64,000 nucleotides of DNA from Litoreibacter ponti (GTDB taxonomy: Bacteria > Pseudomonadota > Alphaproteobacteria > Rhodobacterales > Rhodobacteraceae), in NCBI RefSeq assembly GCF_003054285.1, contig NZ_QBKS01000002.1:372001-436000 (forward strand), written 5' to 3'. Of the stretch, positions 8,577 to 18,189 are shown in pieces (position 1 is the stretch's first letter; each line of letters begins with the position of its first letter). The position numbers were made by a program, and so were the translations under genes. The notes below the pieces were generated by a model. It was not told the origin of the DNA. It did no database searches and saw only the letters and a list, made by a program, of their open reading frames with translations.

Positions 8577-9976
8577 CTCAGGCGATCTCCGATCAGAAAT
8601 TCCGCCGCGCGGTCAAGACGGATATGCGGCGGCCCCTCGCCCGGGGCGAGGTCGAGTTTGGCGGGCGCGAAATTCATCACCGAATACTCGGCATCGAGCC
8701 ATTTTTCGGCCGCGTCCCGCGCCGCGCCGATGATCTTGGACGGGTCCGACGGCAGCTCCCCGGGATAGAGCGCGGCCTGCTTGCCGTCGCTGAGCCGCGC
8801 GCCGCGCACGACGTCGAGCCCTTGCAGGTGATCCTCCACCGTGGCGCGGACAGCGGCGATGGACATGGCCCCGGTCGCAGCACCCGCGAACTCCGCCCGG
8901 TCCTTTGCATCGCGTAGCAGCGCCTCCATGATCGCGGTCAGTCGGGCATGTTGCGAATGGTGCAGATGGTCGGCCTTGGTGGCGGCAAACAGAATTTTCT
9001 CGACCCGCTTACCGAACAGAATCTGGCTCAGCCACGCATTCGGTCCGGGGCGAAAAGCACCCAGGATGTCCACCATGGATTGCCGCAAATCATCCACCGC
9101 CTGTGGCCCGGCATGGATCGCGCCCAGCGCGTCGACCAACACGATCTGGCGGTCGATGCGCGAGAAATGATCGCGAAAAAACGGTTTGACCACCTTGGAT
9201 TTGTAGGCCTCGTAGCGCCGCTCGAACTCCCGCCACAGCGATCCGCGCGACGGGCGCTCGACCTGTGGTAACGGCGCGAAAGTCAGGACAGGCGAGCCAT
9301 CCAACTCGCCGGGCAACAGGAACCGCCCCGGCGTGCAATCCGAAAAACCTTCCGCGCGGATGGCGTGCAGATAGGCCGTGAAATCGGCGGCCAGTCGCTG
9401 CGCGGTTGGCTCATCCAGCTTCGCAGAAGGGTCCACCACGCCCAAGGCCGCAAGATACGCGGCCCCCGCTTGTCGCGCTTGCGCGCGCGCCAGCGTCTCC
9501 GCCGACCATTCGGCGTAGCTTTTGTCCATCAAACCGAGGTCCAGCAGCCATTCGCCCGGGTAGTCGACGATATCGAGATGCACCGTTTTCGGCCCCGAAA
9601 CCATCCCCACCAATCCGGAGGGCTGAACCCGCAGGGACAAGCGCAGCTCCGAGATCGTGCGGGTGGAATGAGGCCATTTGGGTTCGGCTCCGGTGAGGTC
9701 GGCCAGGTGGCTTTCGAAGTCGAACCGCGCGATCGTGTCGTCCGGCTGCGGATGCAGATAGGCCGTCTGGATCGCCCCGGTCGAGGCCGCCTTCAGCTGC
9801 CCCATCCGCGCACGGTCCATCAGGTTGGCGACCAGAGAAGTGATGAACACCGTCTTGCCCGCGCGGCTCAGTCCGGTGACGCCCAGACGGATCGTCGGCT
9901 CGAAAATGCCGGTGACAGATTGCGTGGCCCCCTCGACCGAGCGCCCGATGCCATCCACGATGTCGTATAGTATCAA
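8573..9976 (-). CDS. ycjX: YcjX family P-loop protein
   Basis: This is a P-loop NTPase of the DUF463/YcjX family, about 467 aa, close to the E. coli protein. The Walker A motif is GLSRAGKT at residues 35-42. The start is uncertain. A TTG at 9976 has GAGGGG 5 bases upstream and gives the expected length; an ATG at 10006 lies 10 codons earlier without a good ribosome binding site. The gene heads the leftward ycjX-ycjF-reductase unit, divergent from truA. Family members bind GTP and are thought to act with YcjF at the membrane; the process is not established. Confidence 0.85.
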   Translation of the reverse strand: MILYDIVDGIGRSVEGATQSVTGIFEPTIRLGVTGLSRAGKTVFITSLVANLMDRARMGQLKAASTGAIQTAYLHPQPDDTIARFDFESHLADLTGAEPKWPHSTRTISELRLSLRVQPSGLVGMVSGPKTVHLDIVDYPGEWLLDLGLMDKSYAEWSAETLARAQARQAGAAYLAALGVVDPSAKLDEPTAQRLAADFTAYLHAIRAEGFSDCTPGRFLLPGELDGSPVLTFAPLPQVERPSRGSLWREFERRYEAYKSKVVKPFFRDHFSRIDRQIVLVDALGAIHAGPQAVDDLRQSMVDILGAFRPGPNAWLSQILFGKRVEKILFAATKADHLHHSQHARLTAIMEALLRDAKDRAEFAGAATGAMSIAAVRATVEDHLQGLDVVRGARLSDGKQAALYPGELPSDPSKIIGAARDAAEKWLDAEYSVMNFAPAKLDLAPGEGPPHIRLDRAAEFLIGDRLR

Positions 9977-10070
9977 ATCCGCCCCTCGCGCCGTTCCAGC
10001 CAACATAGGGGCGGGGTCGCCGCATGTGTAGGGCCTTGGCAACCGCGCGCCTCCGCGATACCTGCAAAGG

Positions 10071-10844
10071 ATGCCGCGCTACGCCTTCAAGATCGAGTAT
10101 AACGGCCAGCCCTTCAAAGGCTGGCAGCGTCAGGACAACCTGCCCACGGTTCAAGGTGCCGTTGAGGACGCCTTGCGCAAGCTGCAGCCGGACTTTGAGA
10201 CCATCGCCGCCGCCGGGCGCACGGATACCGGCGTGCACGGGCTGGCTCAGGTGGCCCATGCGGATCTTGCGCGAGACTGGGACACGTTCAGGTTGAGCGA
10301 GGCGCTGAATTACCACCTCAAGCCGCATCCCGTCGCCGTGCTGGAGACCGCGCCCGTGGCCGACGATTGGCACGCGCGGTTCGACGCCACCGAGCGGCGC
10401 TACCTGTTTCGGCTGCTGCACCGCAGGGCACCTGCGACCCACGAGAAGGGTCTGGTCTGGCAGATCAACCATCCGCTCAACCTCGATGCGATGCAAAGTG
10501 CTGCGACCTATCTCATCGGCCAGCACGACTTCACCACCTTCCGCTCGACCATGTGTCAGGCGAAATCGCCGGTCAAAACGCTCGATGCGCTGGAGATCGA
10601 CGAGCGCGCGGTGCCCTATGGCACGGAGTACCGCTTCACGTTCCGCGCGCGCAGCTTTCTGCACAACCAGGTGCGCAGCTTCGTGGGCTCGCTGGAGCGT
10701 GTCGGCGCGGGGGCCTGGCCACCGGAGCAGATGAAGGATGCGCTCGACGCACGTGACCGCGCGGCGTGCGGGCCGGTGTGCCCGCCGGGCGGGCTCTATC
10801 TTGCCGGGGTCAGCTACCCCAATGATCCGTTTACGGGGCAATGA
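10071..10844 (+). CDS. truA: tRNA pseudouridine synthase A
   Basis: This 257-aa enzyme isomerises uridines 38-40 in the tRNA anticodon stem. The catalytic aspartate is D52 within AGRTDTGVH, and the family motifs [14 protein letters not shown] and FLHNQVR are present. The ATG follows AAAGG almost directly. Its stop overlaps the ATG of the next gene (ATGA at 10841-10844), which implies translational coupling to a protein with no obvious tRNA role. Confidence 0.96.
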   Translation: MPRYAFKIEYNGQPFKGWQRQDNLPTVQGAVEDALRKLQPDFETIAAAGRTDTGVHGLAQVAHADLARDWDTFRLSEALNYHLKPHPVAVLETAPVADDWHARFDATERRYLFRLLHRRAPATHEKGLVWQINHPLNLDAMQSAATYLIGQHDFTTFRSTMCQAKSPVKTLDALEIDERAVPYGTEYRFTFRARSFLHNQVRSFVGSLERVGAGAWPPEQMKDALDARDRAACGPVCPPGGLYLAGVSYPNDPFTGQ

Positions 10845-11821
10845 TGGACGGTTTCGATCCCAAATGGCGCGATCCGGAACACTACATTCTGGGCATCACC
10901 AAGGCGATCTGGGAAGACCGCGAAATCGGCTCGCTAACGCGCTACTACGGCGAGGATCTGGTCGTCCGGTCACCCGCCTCCGTGGTCAAGGGCAACCGCG
11001 GCATCATCGCGGCCACCATGGCGACGCTGGCCGAATTTCCCGACCGGCAGCTTTATGGCGAGGATGTCATCTGGTGCGCGGCCAAGCCTCTGCCCGGCTT
11101 TTTGTCCTCCCACAGGCTGATTTGCACCGCGACCCATAGCCATCCGGGCGTCTACGGCGCGCCGACACGTCGGCGCCTGCACTACCGTATCCTCGCGGAT
11201 TGCTACTGCGCCGAGGATGCCGTGCAGGACGAATGGCTTGTGCGGGATCAGGCCGCCATCGTGTTGCAAATGGGCGGCGATCTGGAGGCGTGGACCCGCG
11301 ATCTGATCGCGCGCGAGGGCGGGCCCGAGGCCTGTGTGAAGCCCTATACTCCCGCCCGTGACCTGCCCGGGCCATACACCGGTCGTGGCAACAAGAGCGC
11401 GACGGCGGACGAGCTGGCGTCGATCCTGCGCGGCATCATGGATGCAGATTTTTCTGTTATTCCGTGCAGTTATGACCGCGCGTGCGCGCTGCACTACCCG
11501 CGCCATGAGCATGCCCACGGGACCGACGCCGCGGATCGGTTCTGGCTGGGACTGCGGGCCGCCCTGCCCTCCGCCCGGTTCGAGGTCCACCACCAGATGG
11601 GCAGCGACGACGGCATGCTCGGCGCGCGCGCGGCGGTGCGCTGGTCACTGACCGGCCCGCATGATGGATGGGGGCGTTTCGGTACGCCAACCGGGGCGGA
11701 GCTGCACGTGATGGGGATCACCCACGCCGAGTTCGGGCCGCGCGGGCTGCGTCGCGAATTCACGCTGATCGACGAGACGGCGATCTGGAAACAGATCCTG
11801 CTGGCAAGCGGGCGGGTTTAG
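10841..11821 (+). CDS. double SnoaL/NTF2-like domain protein
   Basis: This 326-aa protein appears to contain two copies of the SnoaL-like (NTF2-fold) domain: one at about 1-150 ([20 protein letters not shown], then [16 protein letters not shown]) and one at about 185-326 ([22 protein letters not shown], then [18 protein letters not shown]). Single SnoaL-like proteins act as cyclases, isomerases or binding proteins for small hydrophobic molecules. No catalytic site can be assigned here. It is coupled to truA by a 4-base overlap and ends 3 bases before the converging gene at 11825. Confidence 0.7.
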   Translation: MMDGFDPKWRDPEHYILGITKAIWEDREIGSLTRYYGEDLVVRSPASVVKGNRGIIAATMATLAEFPDRQLYGEDVIWCAAKPLPGFLSSHRLICTATHSHPGVYGAPTRRRLHYRILADCYCAEDAVQDEWLVRDQAAIVLQMGGDLEAWTRDLIAREGGPEACVKPYTPARDLPGPYTGRGNKSATADELASILRGIMDADFSVIPCSYDRACALHYPRHEHAHGTDAADRFWLGLRAALPSARFEVHHQMGSDDGMLGARAAVRWSLTGPHDGWGRFGTPTGAELHVMGITHAEFGPRGLRREFTLIDETAIWKQILLASGRV

Positions 11822-11824
11822 GGC

Positions 11825-12577
11825 CTAGTTCATATGCTCATTGGCGCCATGGCCATTCTTCCGCGCACCATTGGACGGCTCGCTCGCCTGCTCGTTGCCC
11901 TGCTGGGTGTCAAGCTGAGGCGGCGCGGGCTTGCGTTCGGCGTCCAGCCGCCCTTCAAGCGCGTCCTGCTGGCATCCGGCCACATAACGCTGCAGCAGCC
12001 CAGAATAGAACTTCAGCTCTTCCATCTGAACATCCAGCCGGTCCAACCGGCGTCCGACGGCTTGGGCATGGTCGGTCAACAGCCCGCGCGAATTGGATTG
12101 CGACAGCGACAGGATGTCAAACAAGGGCGAGACGATGTCATGCAGCACATCCACCGCGATCCGTTCGCGCACCGTGTGGCTGGCCACGGCCATCGATGGT
12201 TCGAACTGGAATATTTCCTTGATCGCGCCGACGTAGTATTTGAAGCGCACCATGATGGAGTCGCCCCCGCCCTCGAACGGGCTCGACAGGATGCGCATGC
12301 CCGACAGCACGAGGCCCGGGATCGAATACAAGAAGTCCGGCAGCGATAGAATCCGCTCGCCTGTGCGCAGTTTTGCGATGGCTTCGAGGATGTGTTGCGC
12401 CACATCGCGCTGCAACACGCTGAACACGTCGCGGTCCGCGCGAAACGAGTATCTGTTGCGCATTTCGCCATTGGCGATCTCGATAGAGTTAACCAAGATT
12501 TCGCCACCACCGCTGCGGGTCAGGTTGATCACGAAACGGTCGGAATCTGTGCTGTCTTCCAGTGTTAAGGCGGTCAT
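11825..12577 (-). CDS. hypothetical protein beside CheB/CheR hybrid
   Basis: This 250-aa protein was not recognised. It has no signal peptide and no membrane span. The middle is mostly helical (VLHDIVSPLFDILSLSQSN, then VGRRLDRLDVQMEELKFYS), and the C-terminal 45 residues are polar and low in complexity, rich in Q, N, G and E, so probably disordered. It is transcribed divergently from the CheB-CheR-PAS gene across a shared AT-rich region, which makes a functional link possible. The acidic N-terminus (LEDSTDSDRF) and helical centre would suit a signalling partner, but that is inference. Confidence 0.6.
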   Translation of the reverse strand: MTALTLEDSTDSDRFVINLTRSGGGEILVNSIEIANGEMRNRYSFRADRDVFSVLQRDVAQHILEAIAKLRTGERILSLPDFLYSIPGLVLSGMRILSSPFEGGGDSIMVRFKYYVGAIKEIFQFEPSMAVASHTVRERIAVDVLHDIVSPLFDILSLSQSNSRGLLTDHAQAVGRRLDRLDVQMEELKFYSGLLQRYVAGCQQDALEGRLDAERKPAPPQLDTQQGNEQASEPSNGARKNGHGANEHMN

Positions 12578-12868
12578 AGCTCCCTCATCATTGCAGGGGA
12601 CACCGTTCGCAGAACAAATGGACTGCTTTCAGCTCGCTTACCCCAGCGCAACCTGACGTCCAAAGGTTAACAAAGAGTTACCATTTCATTAACGGAAAGC
12701 CTTTATTTTTCAGTGCCTCGAAATGGCATCAGCAGAGCGACACTTTTTCACTGTGATTTGCTTTCAGTCGCGCTTAATCTAGGCTCCTAATCATTATTAA
12801 TTAGTAGTCATTTTTATTTCGATCTCCCTTCTTTCGTTACACGCACGCATTTCGAAAGCTGAATCATT
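12578..12868. promoter_or_regulatory. AT-rich divergent promoter region
   Basis: This 291-base gap separates the hypothetical protein from the CheB-CheR hybrid and is much richer in A and T than the flanking genes, especially around 12660-12720 and 12780-12840. It holds a near-palindromic AT stretch at about 12793-12803 (attattaatta). No convincing -35/-10 pair or operator could be assigned; a regulator or nucleoid protein binding here is plausible. Confidence 0.35.
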
Positions 12869-15800
12869 ATGACGGACGACAGCACGCCGCCCCAGGCAGA
12901 CACCGCAGAGAAAGAGGCTCAGGACGAAGAGGTTCTGGCGCCACGGCCCGAGCCGCAACCAGACCTGGAGCTGCCGCGCATCATCGGGATCGGGTCATCG
13001 GCAGGTGGTCTTGAGGCCATTCGCGAATTGGTCGCCAATTTGCCGCGCGACGTGAACTGCGCCTACGTCGTGGTCCAGCACATGTCGCCGCAGCACAAAA
13101 GCCTGATGACGACGCTGATCTCATCGGAAACCACGTTGAGCGTCGTGGATGCCGGTGACGGCGTGAAGCCGCAGCCCAACACCGTGTATGTCACGCCACC
13201 GCGCACCGATATCATCATCGAGAACGGCGTGCTGAAGATGGTCGAATACGACCATGAGCCGGGCAAGCCGAAGCCATCGGTCAACCGCTTCCTGATCAGT
13301 CTCGCCGAAGATCAGGGCTCTCGGTCGATGGGGATCATCCTGTCGGGTACGGGCAGCGACGGGGCGTATGGCGTGCAGGCGATCCGCGAGGCGGGCGGGA
13401 TCACGATCGCTCAGGACGACGTTTCCGCCAAGTATGACGGGATGGCCAACGCCGCGATCGAGACCGGCTGCGTGGACCTTGTGCTGCGCCCCAGCGAGAT
13501 CGGCATCCACCTGCTCAAGATTCTCGATACGGCCCGTGACTTTGAACAATTCCGCGCCGATGGCGAGCGCGGCTCGCCGATCTCGGAAATCCTGCAAATC
13601 GTGCTGGCCCGGACTCGTGTGGATTTCCGCGACTACAAACCATCTACCGTGCAGCGGCGGATCGAACGGCGCCTGACCGCGCTTGGCATCAGCACGCCCG
13701 AGGAATACATTGAATACAGCCGCAACGAGCCGCGCGAGGTTGACGCGCTGTTCAAGGACTTGCTGATTTCGGTCACGCGTTTTTTCCGCGACAAATCAGA
13801 ATTCGAAGCTCTGGAAGAGCAGATACACCACCTCGTGGAGAGCCGAAGCGATCGGCCCCTTCGCGTCTGGGTTGCAGGTTGCGCCACCGGCGAAGAGGTC
13901 TATTCGATCGCGATGCTTCTCGCAGAAGCGATGGGCGGTCCGGCGGAACTGGTGCGTTCCAAAACGCAGATCTTTGCCACCGACATCGACCGCGAGGCGC
14001 TGCAGATCGGGCGCAAGGGCTACTACCCCCATGGCGCGCTTTATGACGTGCCGAAGGCGCTTGCGGAGAAATACTTCATCCACCAGGAAAATGGCGTCCG
14101 GGTGATCGAAGCGCTGCGTTCAGTGATTTTGTTCTCGGATCACAATCTGTGCCAGGACCCGCCCTTCCTGAACATGGACCTGATTTGCTGCCGCAACTTG
14201 CTGATCTATTTCGGCGCGAAGTTGCAATCGAAGGTGCTCGCCCGGCTCCATTACGCCATGAATTCCAGCGCGTTGCTGTTCGTCGGCACGGCCGAGGCGG
14301 TGACCGGGGCGGATCAGCTTTTCGCCCCCGCCAGTGACAAGGCGCATATCTACGGCAAACGCGCGCTGACAGCCAAGGCCGGCTACCAGCGCGGGGCGCT
14401 CAGTGCCAGCAGCTGGACGCAGCGGCGCAAAGAGCGCGAGGATCGCGAACGCAACGACTCCAAGAACGAGGGCGGTGACCGGGCGATGTTCGACATGCTG
14501 GCGCGTTCGCTCGGCGACAACGCCATTCTGGTCAGCAACGAATTCTCCTTCCTGCGGATCTACGGCGACATCAGCCCCTATATCGACATGTCAGAGGGCA
14601 ATGTGCTGAACATGCAGCTCAGCCTGCTGAAAAGCCCCTACCGCGAAGAGGCGCGCAGCCTCGTTACCCTGGCCCTCAAGCATGGCCGCCGCCGCATCGG
14701 TGGACGGCATTACACGGGCGAAAAGACCGACACAGAGGTGCGGCTGGAGGCGCTCCCCGTCCGTGGGCAAGAAGATCAGGACCACATGGCGATCCTTGTC
14801 ATCAACGAGACCCCTGCGGCCAATCGGGAGATGCCGCAATCGGGCGATGATGACGCATCGGATCTGAGCGGCGAGCACCTGCGAGAGCTTGATCTTGAGC
14901 TCGCCAACGCGCGCGAGGCGTTGCAGCAGACGATTGAGGAGCTCGAGACCTCCAACGAGGAGCTGCAGGCGCTCAACGAAGAACTGCAATCGACCAACGA
15001 AGAGCTTCAAGCCACCAACGAGGAGCTGGAAACCTCCAACGAAGAGCTGCAATCGACCAACGAAGAGCTGATCACGGTCAACGAAGAGATGCAGGTCAAC
15101 TCGTCCGAATTGATGGCGCTGAACGCCAAGCTCGGCTCGGTCCTTGGCAACGTCCCGATGCCCTTGCTGGTGCTGGACACGGCCCTGCAAATCTCGTCGG
15201 CAAGCCACGATGCGGTGGAAATCTTCAACATCAGCACGCCGCTGAAGCTGCCCCATCTCAGCCAGATCAACCTGCCCCAGGGCTTCCCGAAGATCGTCGA
15301 GGTCGCCAATCGCGCGCTGCAATATGGCGAGCTGATCACCATCGACTTCGAGTCCCAGGGCCACCTGTTCAATCTGCAATGTGCGCCCTTTACGGGCGAG
15401 GCTGGGCAGCTGATCGGGGCCACCATGGTCTTCATGGAGACGCCGTCCGCGCGCAATATCGAAGAGGACGAGCAGCTCGTTGTGCGCAACGCACCGCTGC
15501 ATTTCCTGCAATTCGACGAGGAGGGCACGGTCGAGGCGATCTCCGAGCAAACGGCGGAGGCGCTCGGCGTCGTGGCAGAGCAGATCCGCGGCGGGCCCGT
15601 CGCCGCGGCCTTCCGAAACACGGACATCAAGGTCCGGGGCCATGATGTCTCGGAGATCCTGCTCAAGGGGCTCGACAGTAGCCTTCTGATGCCAATGGTG
15701 CGTGCGCCGGGAAGCAAGCCCCGCTGGGCGTCTGTGCAGCGCTTCAGCTACACCTCCGAGGACGGCAAGGTCTCGACGGTGATTGCAGGCAGCGATGTCA

Positions 15801-16555
15801 CGGAAGTGCTCGACAGCAAGGCGCATGGGGAACAGCTCAACGACGATCTGGTCACGACCCTTGATACCAGCGGCGTTGGCTACTGGACGGCCGACATGAA
15901 GACCGAGGAAGTCGCCTGGTCCGACCGGGTCTACAAGATCCACGGCCTGTCCCCGGACGCCTATACGCCCGATCTGCGGCGGGCCATCGATTTCTATCAC
16001 CCGCAGGACCGCGCCGACGTACGCGCCAAGCTCGATGCCGCGATGAAAAGCAACGCGCCGTCCCAAGCCTTCCGCAAGCGCATCTTCCACACCGACGGGC
16101 GCCTGCGGTGGATCGAGGGCACAATTTCCACGCGCGCCGGGCTGGAGGGCGGATCGTCCTATCTGATCGGGACGTTCCGCGATGTCAGCGACGAGGTTTT
16201 GACGGAAGCGCGCTTCGAGCAGATGCAGAAGCTCAACGTGAAAAGCGGCATGGGCTTCATGTCCTACGATGTGCTGACCCAGCACGCGTTCTGGTGCCCA
16301 ACCGCTTATTCGGTGCTGGGCTTCAGCCCCGACCAGAAGCCGGGCTACGACACTTTGGTGGTCCGACTGCATCCCGACGATATCGAGGCGTTCACAAAGC
16401 TTCACCGCGACGCGCTGACGTCGGGTGCAGGCTTCGACACGACCGTGCGCGTTGTGGGGCCCAGCGAGGAGTTCCGCGTCAACATCATTGTCGACACAAC
16501 GCTCGATCAGACCGGCAATTGCACGCATTATTACGGAACGGTCAAACGGGTTTGA
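12869..16555 (+). CDS. CheB-CheR-coiled coil-PAS fusion protein
   Basis: This 1228-aa signalling protein combines several modules. A CheB methylesterase domain (about 35-215) has all three catalytic residues: S44 in IGSSAGG, H71 in VQHMSP and D164 in GTGSDGAYG. A CheR methyltransferase domain (about 235-490) has the SAM-binding motif AGCATGEE near 336 and CRNLLIYF. A heptad-repeat coiled coil (about 671-757) is built from NEELQ-type units. Four PAS-like segments follow (about 765-880, 885-990, 995-1112, 1116-1228). Relatives often end in a histidine kinase or GGDEF domain; this one stops after the last PAS fold with no such output domain. No chemoreceptor or other che gene is in the window, so it may modify non-chemotaxis targets. 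Confidence 0.88.
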   Translation: MTDDSTPPQADTAEKEAQDEEVLAPRPEPQPDLELPRIIGIGSSAGGLEAIRELVANLPRDVNCAYVVVQHMSPQHKSLMTTLISSETTLSVVDAGDGVKPQPNTVYVTPPRTDIIIENGVLKMVEYDHEPGKPKPSVNRFLISLAEDQGSRSMGIILSGTGSDGAYGVQAIREAGGITIAQDDVSAKYDGMANAAIETGCVDLVLRPSEIGIHLLKILDTARDFEQFRADGERGSPISEILQIVLARTRVDFRDYKPSTVQRRIERRLTALGISTPEEYIEYSRNEPREVDALFKDLLISVTRFFRDKSEFEALEEQIHHLVESRSDRPLRVWVAGCATGEEVYSIAMLLAEAMGGPAELVRSKTQIFATDIDREALQIGRKGYYPHGALYDVPKALAEKYFIHQENGVRVIEALRSVILFSDHNLCQDPPFLNMDLICCRNLLIYFGAKLQSKVLARLHYAMNSSALLFVGTAEAVTGADQLFAPASDKAHIYGKRALTAKAGYQRGALSASSWTQRRKEREDRERNDSKNEGGDRAMFDMLARSLGDNAILVSNEFSFLRIYGDISPYIDMSEGNVLNMQLSLLKSPYREEARSLVTLALKHGRRRIGGRHYTGEKTDTEVRLEALPVRGQEDQDHMAILVINETPAANREMPQSGDDDASDLSGEHLRELDLELANAREALQQTIEELETSNEELQALNEELQSTNEELQATNEELETSNEELQSTNEELITVNEEMQVNSSELMALNAKLGSVLGNVPMPLLVLDTALQISSASHDAVEIFNISTPLKLPHLSQINLPQGFPKIVEVANRALQYGELITIDFESQGHLFNLQCAPFTGEAGQLIGATMVFMETPSARNIEEDEQLVVRNAPLHFLQFDEEGTVEAISEQTAEALGVVAEQIRGGPVAAAFRNTDIKVRGHDVSEILLKGLDSSLLMPMVRAPGSKPRWASVQRFSYTSEDGKVSTVIAGSDVTEVLDSKAHGEQLNDDLVTTLDTSGVGYWTADMKTEEVAWSDRVYKIHGLSPDAYTPDLRRAIDFYHPQDRADVRAKLDAAMKSNAPSQAFRKRIFHTDGRLRWIEGTISTRAGLEGGSSYLIGTFRDVSDEVLTEARFEQMQKLNVKSGMGFMSYDVLTQHAFWCPTAYSVLGFSPDQKPGYDTLVVRLHPDDIEAFTKLHRDALTSGAGFDTTVRVVGPSEEFRVNIIVDTTLDQTGNCTHYYGTVKRV

Positions 16556-16628
16556 CGGCTTTGTGACATGCGCCCCGCGCGGCTCTGCGCTAGGCCTTGG
16601 GTTCAACCTGACGGCCGAGGGAACGGGA

Positions 16629-17456
16629 ATGGGGATGCAGATACTGAGAAATCTGGCGCGCGGGCTGGCCGCGAGCGTTGCAATGTCGCTGCCCGTGGTG
16701 GCGCAGGAGCCTGCGCCTTGCGGCGCGGAAGTCCCCTGCCCGGTTGGCGCCCGTTCCTATCACCTTCTGCCGCCCGATGATTGGGACGGGGTGACGCCCC
16801 TGCCCGTGCTGCTTCATTTCCACGGCTGGGGGCGGCAAGGCACGCTTATCGTCAAGCACAGCCGCATCGCAGGCGCGACCCGCCCGCGCGGCGTCCTGCT
16901 TCTGGCCCCCAATGGGCGTGGCAAGACATGGGATTTCTGGCGTCCGGAAAGCCCTGACAGCGACTTCGCGGATGCCGTGCTGGAGGACGCCGCCACCCGC
17001 TTTCCCATCGACCGCGACCGGGTGTTCGTGTCGGGCTATTCCTATGGCTCCGCGATGGCATGGCGGTACGCGTGCGAGAATGGCGCGGGCGTGCGCGCTC
17101 TGCTCGCGGTCTCCGGCACGCTGGATCAAAGTGAGATCTGCGAGACCGCGCCCGCTGAGATCCGCCATGTCCACGGGCTGAAGGACACGGTGCTCGACTT
17201 CCCGTTCGGCCCGGACGGCGACACGACCTACCCCGTGGCGCTCTGGCGCGACCATTTCGGCTGCGGCGATGTGGCGAGGTCGGCGCAATATTCCACGACC
17301 GAGAAAGATCACTTCGAACGCTCGGTCTGGGACGGCTGCGCGCGCGAGGGCCGTGTGGTACTTGATGTGCACCCGCGCGGGCATTTCATCCCACGCGGCT
17401 GGTTCGCCTACCAGTTGGACGAGCTGCTCAACTCTTCAGCCGATAACCGGTCTTGA
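16629..17456 (+). CDS. secreted alpha/beta-hydrolase esterase (PHB depolymerase-like)
   Basis: This is a 275-aa secreted hydrolase of the LpqC / polyhydroxybutyrate depolymerase-like group. A signal peptide ends near VVAQ-EP (residue 26). The catalytic triad is recognisable: Ser138 in GYSYG, Asp186 in GLKDT and His252 in RGHF; an oxyanion-loop motif HFHGWG is near 64. The ATG at 16629 follows GAGGGA by about 6 bases. Several cysteines suggest periplasmic disulfides. The substrate is unknown. The last 29 bases overlap the converging ABC permease gene. Confidence 0.82.
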   Translation: MGMQILRNLARGLAASVAMSLPVVAQEPAPCGAEVPCPVGARSYHLLPPDDWDGVTPLPVLLHFHGWGRQGTLIVKHSRIAGATRPRGVLLLAPNGRGKTWDFWRPESPDSDFADAVLEDAATRFPIDRDRVFVSGYSYGSAMAWRYACENGAGVRALLAVSGTLDQSEICETAPAEIRHVHGLKDTVLDFPFGPDGDTTYPVALWRDHFGCGDVARSAQYSTTEKDHFERSVWDGCAREGRVVLDVHPRGHFIPRGWFAYQLDELLNSSADNRS

Positions 17457-18189
17457 AGATCCACCAGATCACCGTCAGGCAGGCCACGGTAAACAGCGCG
17501 ATGGCAAACAGGCTGACCCCGATCGCCACATCCGCCTCGCCGAAGAACGACCAGCGAAAGCCCGAGATCAGGTAGACCACCGGGTTGAACATGGTCACCG
17601 TCTGCCATACCGGCGGCAGCATCGAGATCGAGTAGAACGAGCCGCCAAGGAAAACCAGCGGCGTGATCACCAGCAACGGGATCAGCTGCAACTGCTCGAA
17701 ATTCCCCGCCCAGATGCCGATGATGAAGCCCAGCAGCGCGAAGCTGAGGCAGGTCATCACAAGAAAGGCCAGCATCGCCACCGGGTGCGCGATGTCGAGA
17801 TCGACGAAGAAATGCGCGGTGACGAGGATCACGATCCCGATGAACAGCGACTTGGTCGCCGCCGCCCCCACGTATCCGATGACAATTTCCAGGAAGGAGA
17901 TCGGCGCGGACAGTAGCTCGTACACCGTGCCGATGAACTTTGGAAAATAGATCCCGAACGACGCGTTCGCCGTGCTCTGGGTCATCACCGACAGCATGAT
18001 CAGGCCCGGCACGATGAAGGCGCCGTAGCTGACGCCCTCGACCGTGTCGATGCGGGAGCCGATGGCCGCGCCGAACACCACGAAATAAAGCGAGGTGGAC
18101 AGCACCGGGGAGACGAAGCTTTGCGTCAGCGTGCGGAAAAAGCGCGCCATCTCAAAGACGTAGATGGCCTTGATCGCGGTCCAGTTCAT
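17428..18189 (-). CDS. ABC-2 type transporter permease
   Basis: This 253-aa membrane protein has six predicted spans and is the permease half of an ABC-2 exporter. Typical family features are the N-terminal amphipathic segment and a late [13 protein letters not shown] motif. Its ATG overlaps the ATPase stop (ATGA at 18186-18189), so it is the second gene of a two-gene exporter operon. Similar pairs export polysaccharides, drugs or heme-like compounds; the substrate here cannot be told. Confidence 0.9.
   Translation of the reverse strand: MNWTAIKAIYVFEMARFFRTLTQSFVSPVLSTSLYFVVFGAAIGSRIDTVEGVSYGAFIVPGLIMLSVMTQSTANASFGIYFPKFIGTVYELLSAPISFLEIVIGYVGAAATKSLFIGIVILVTAHFFVDLDIAHPVAMLAFLVMTCLSFALLGFIIGIWAGNFEQLQLIPLLVITPLVFLGGSFYSISMLPPVWQTVTMFNPVVYLISGFRWSFFGEADVAIGVSLFAIALFTVACLTVIWWIFKTGYRLKS

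Noticed and set aside
9411..10841. A 476-codon open frame on the minus strand across ycjX and truA
   Set aside because: It is out of frame with ycjX and antisense to truA, both of which have clear family motifs.
14591..16606. A 671-codon open frame on the minus strand opposite the CheB-CheR hybrid
   Set aside because: It is an antisense shadow of high-GC coding DNA. Its product is low-complexity, with repeated G, R, Q and L runs mirroring the coiled-coil repeats, and it has no ribosome binding site.
16605..16618. tRNA T-loop-like string (GGGTTCAACCTGAC)
   Set aside because: No acceptor stem, anticodon arm or cloverleaf could be built around it.
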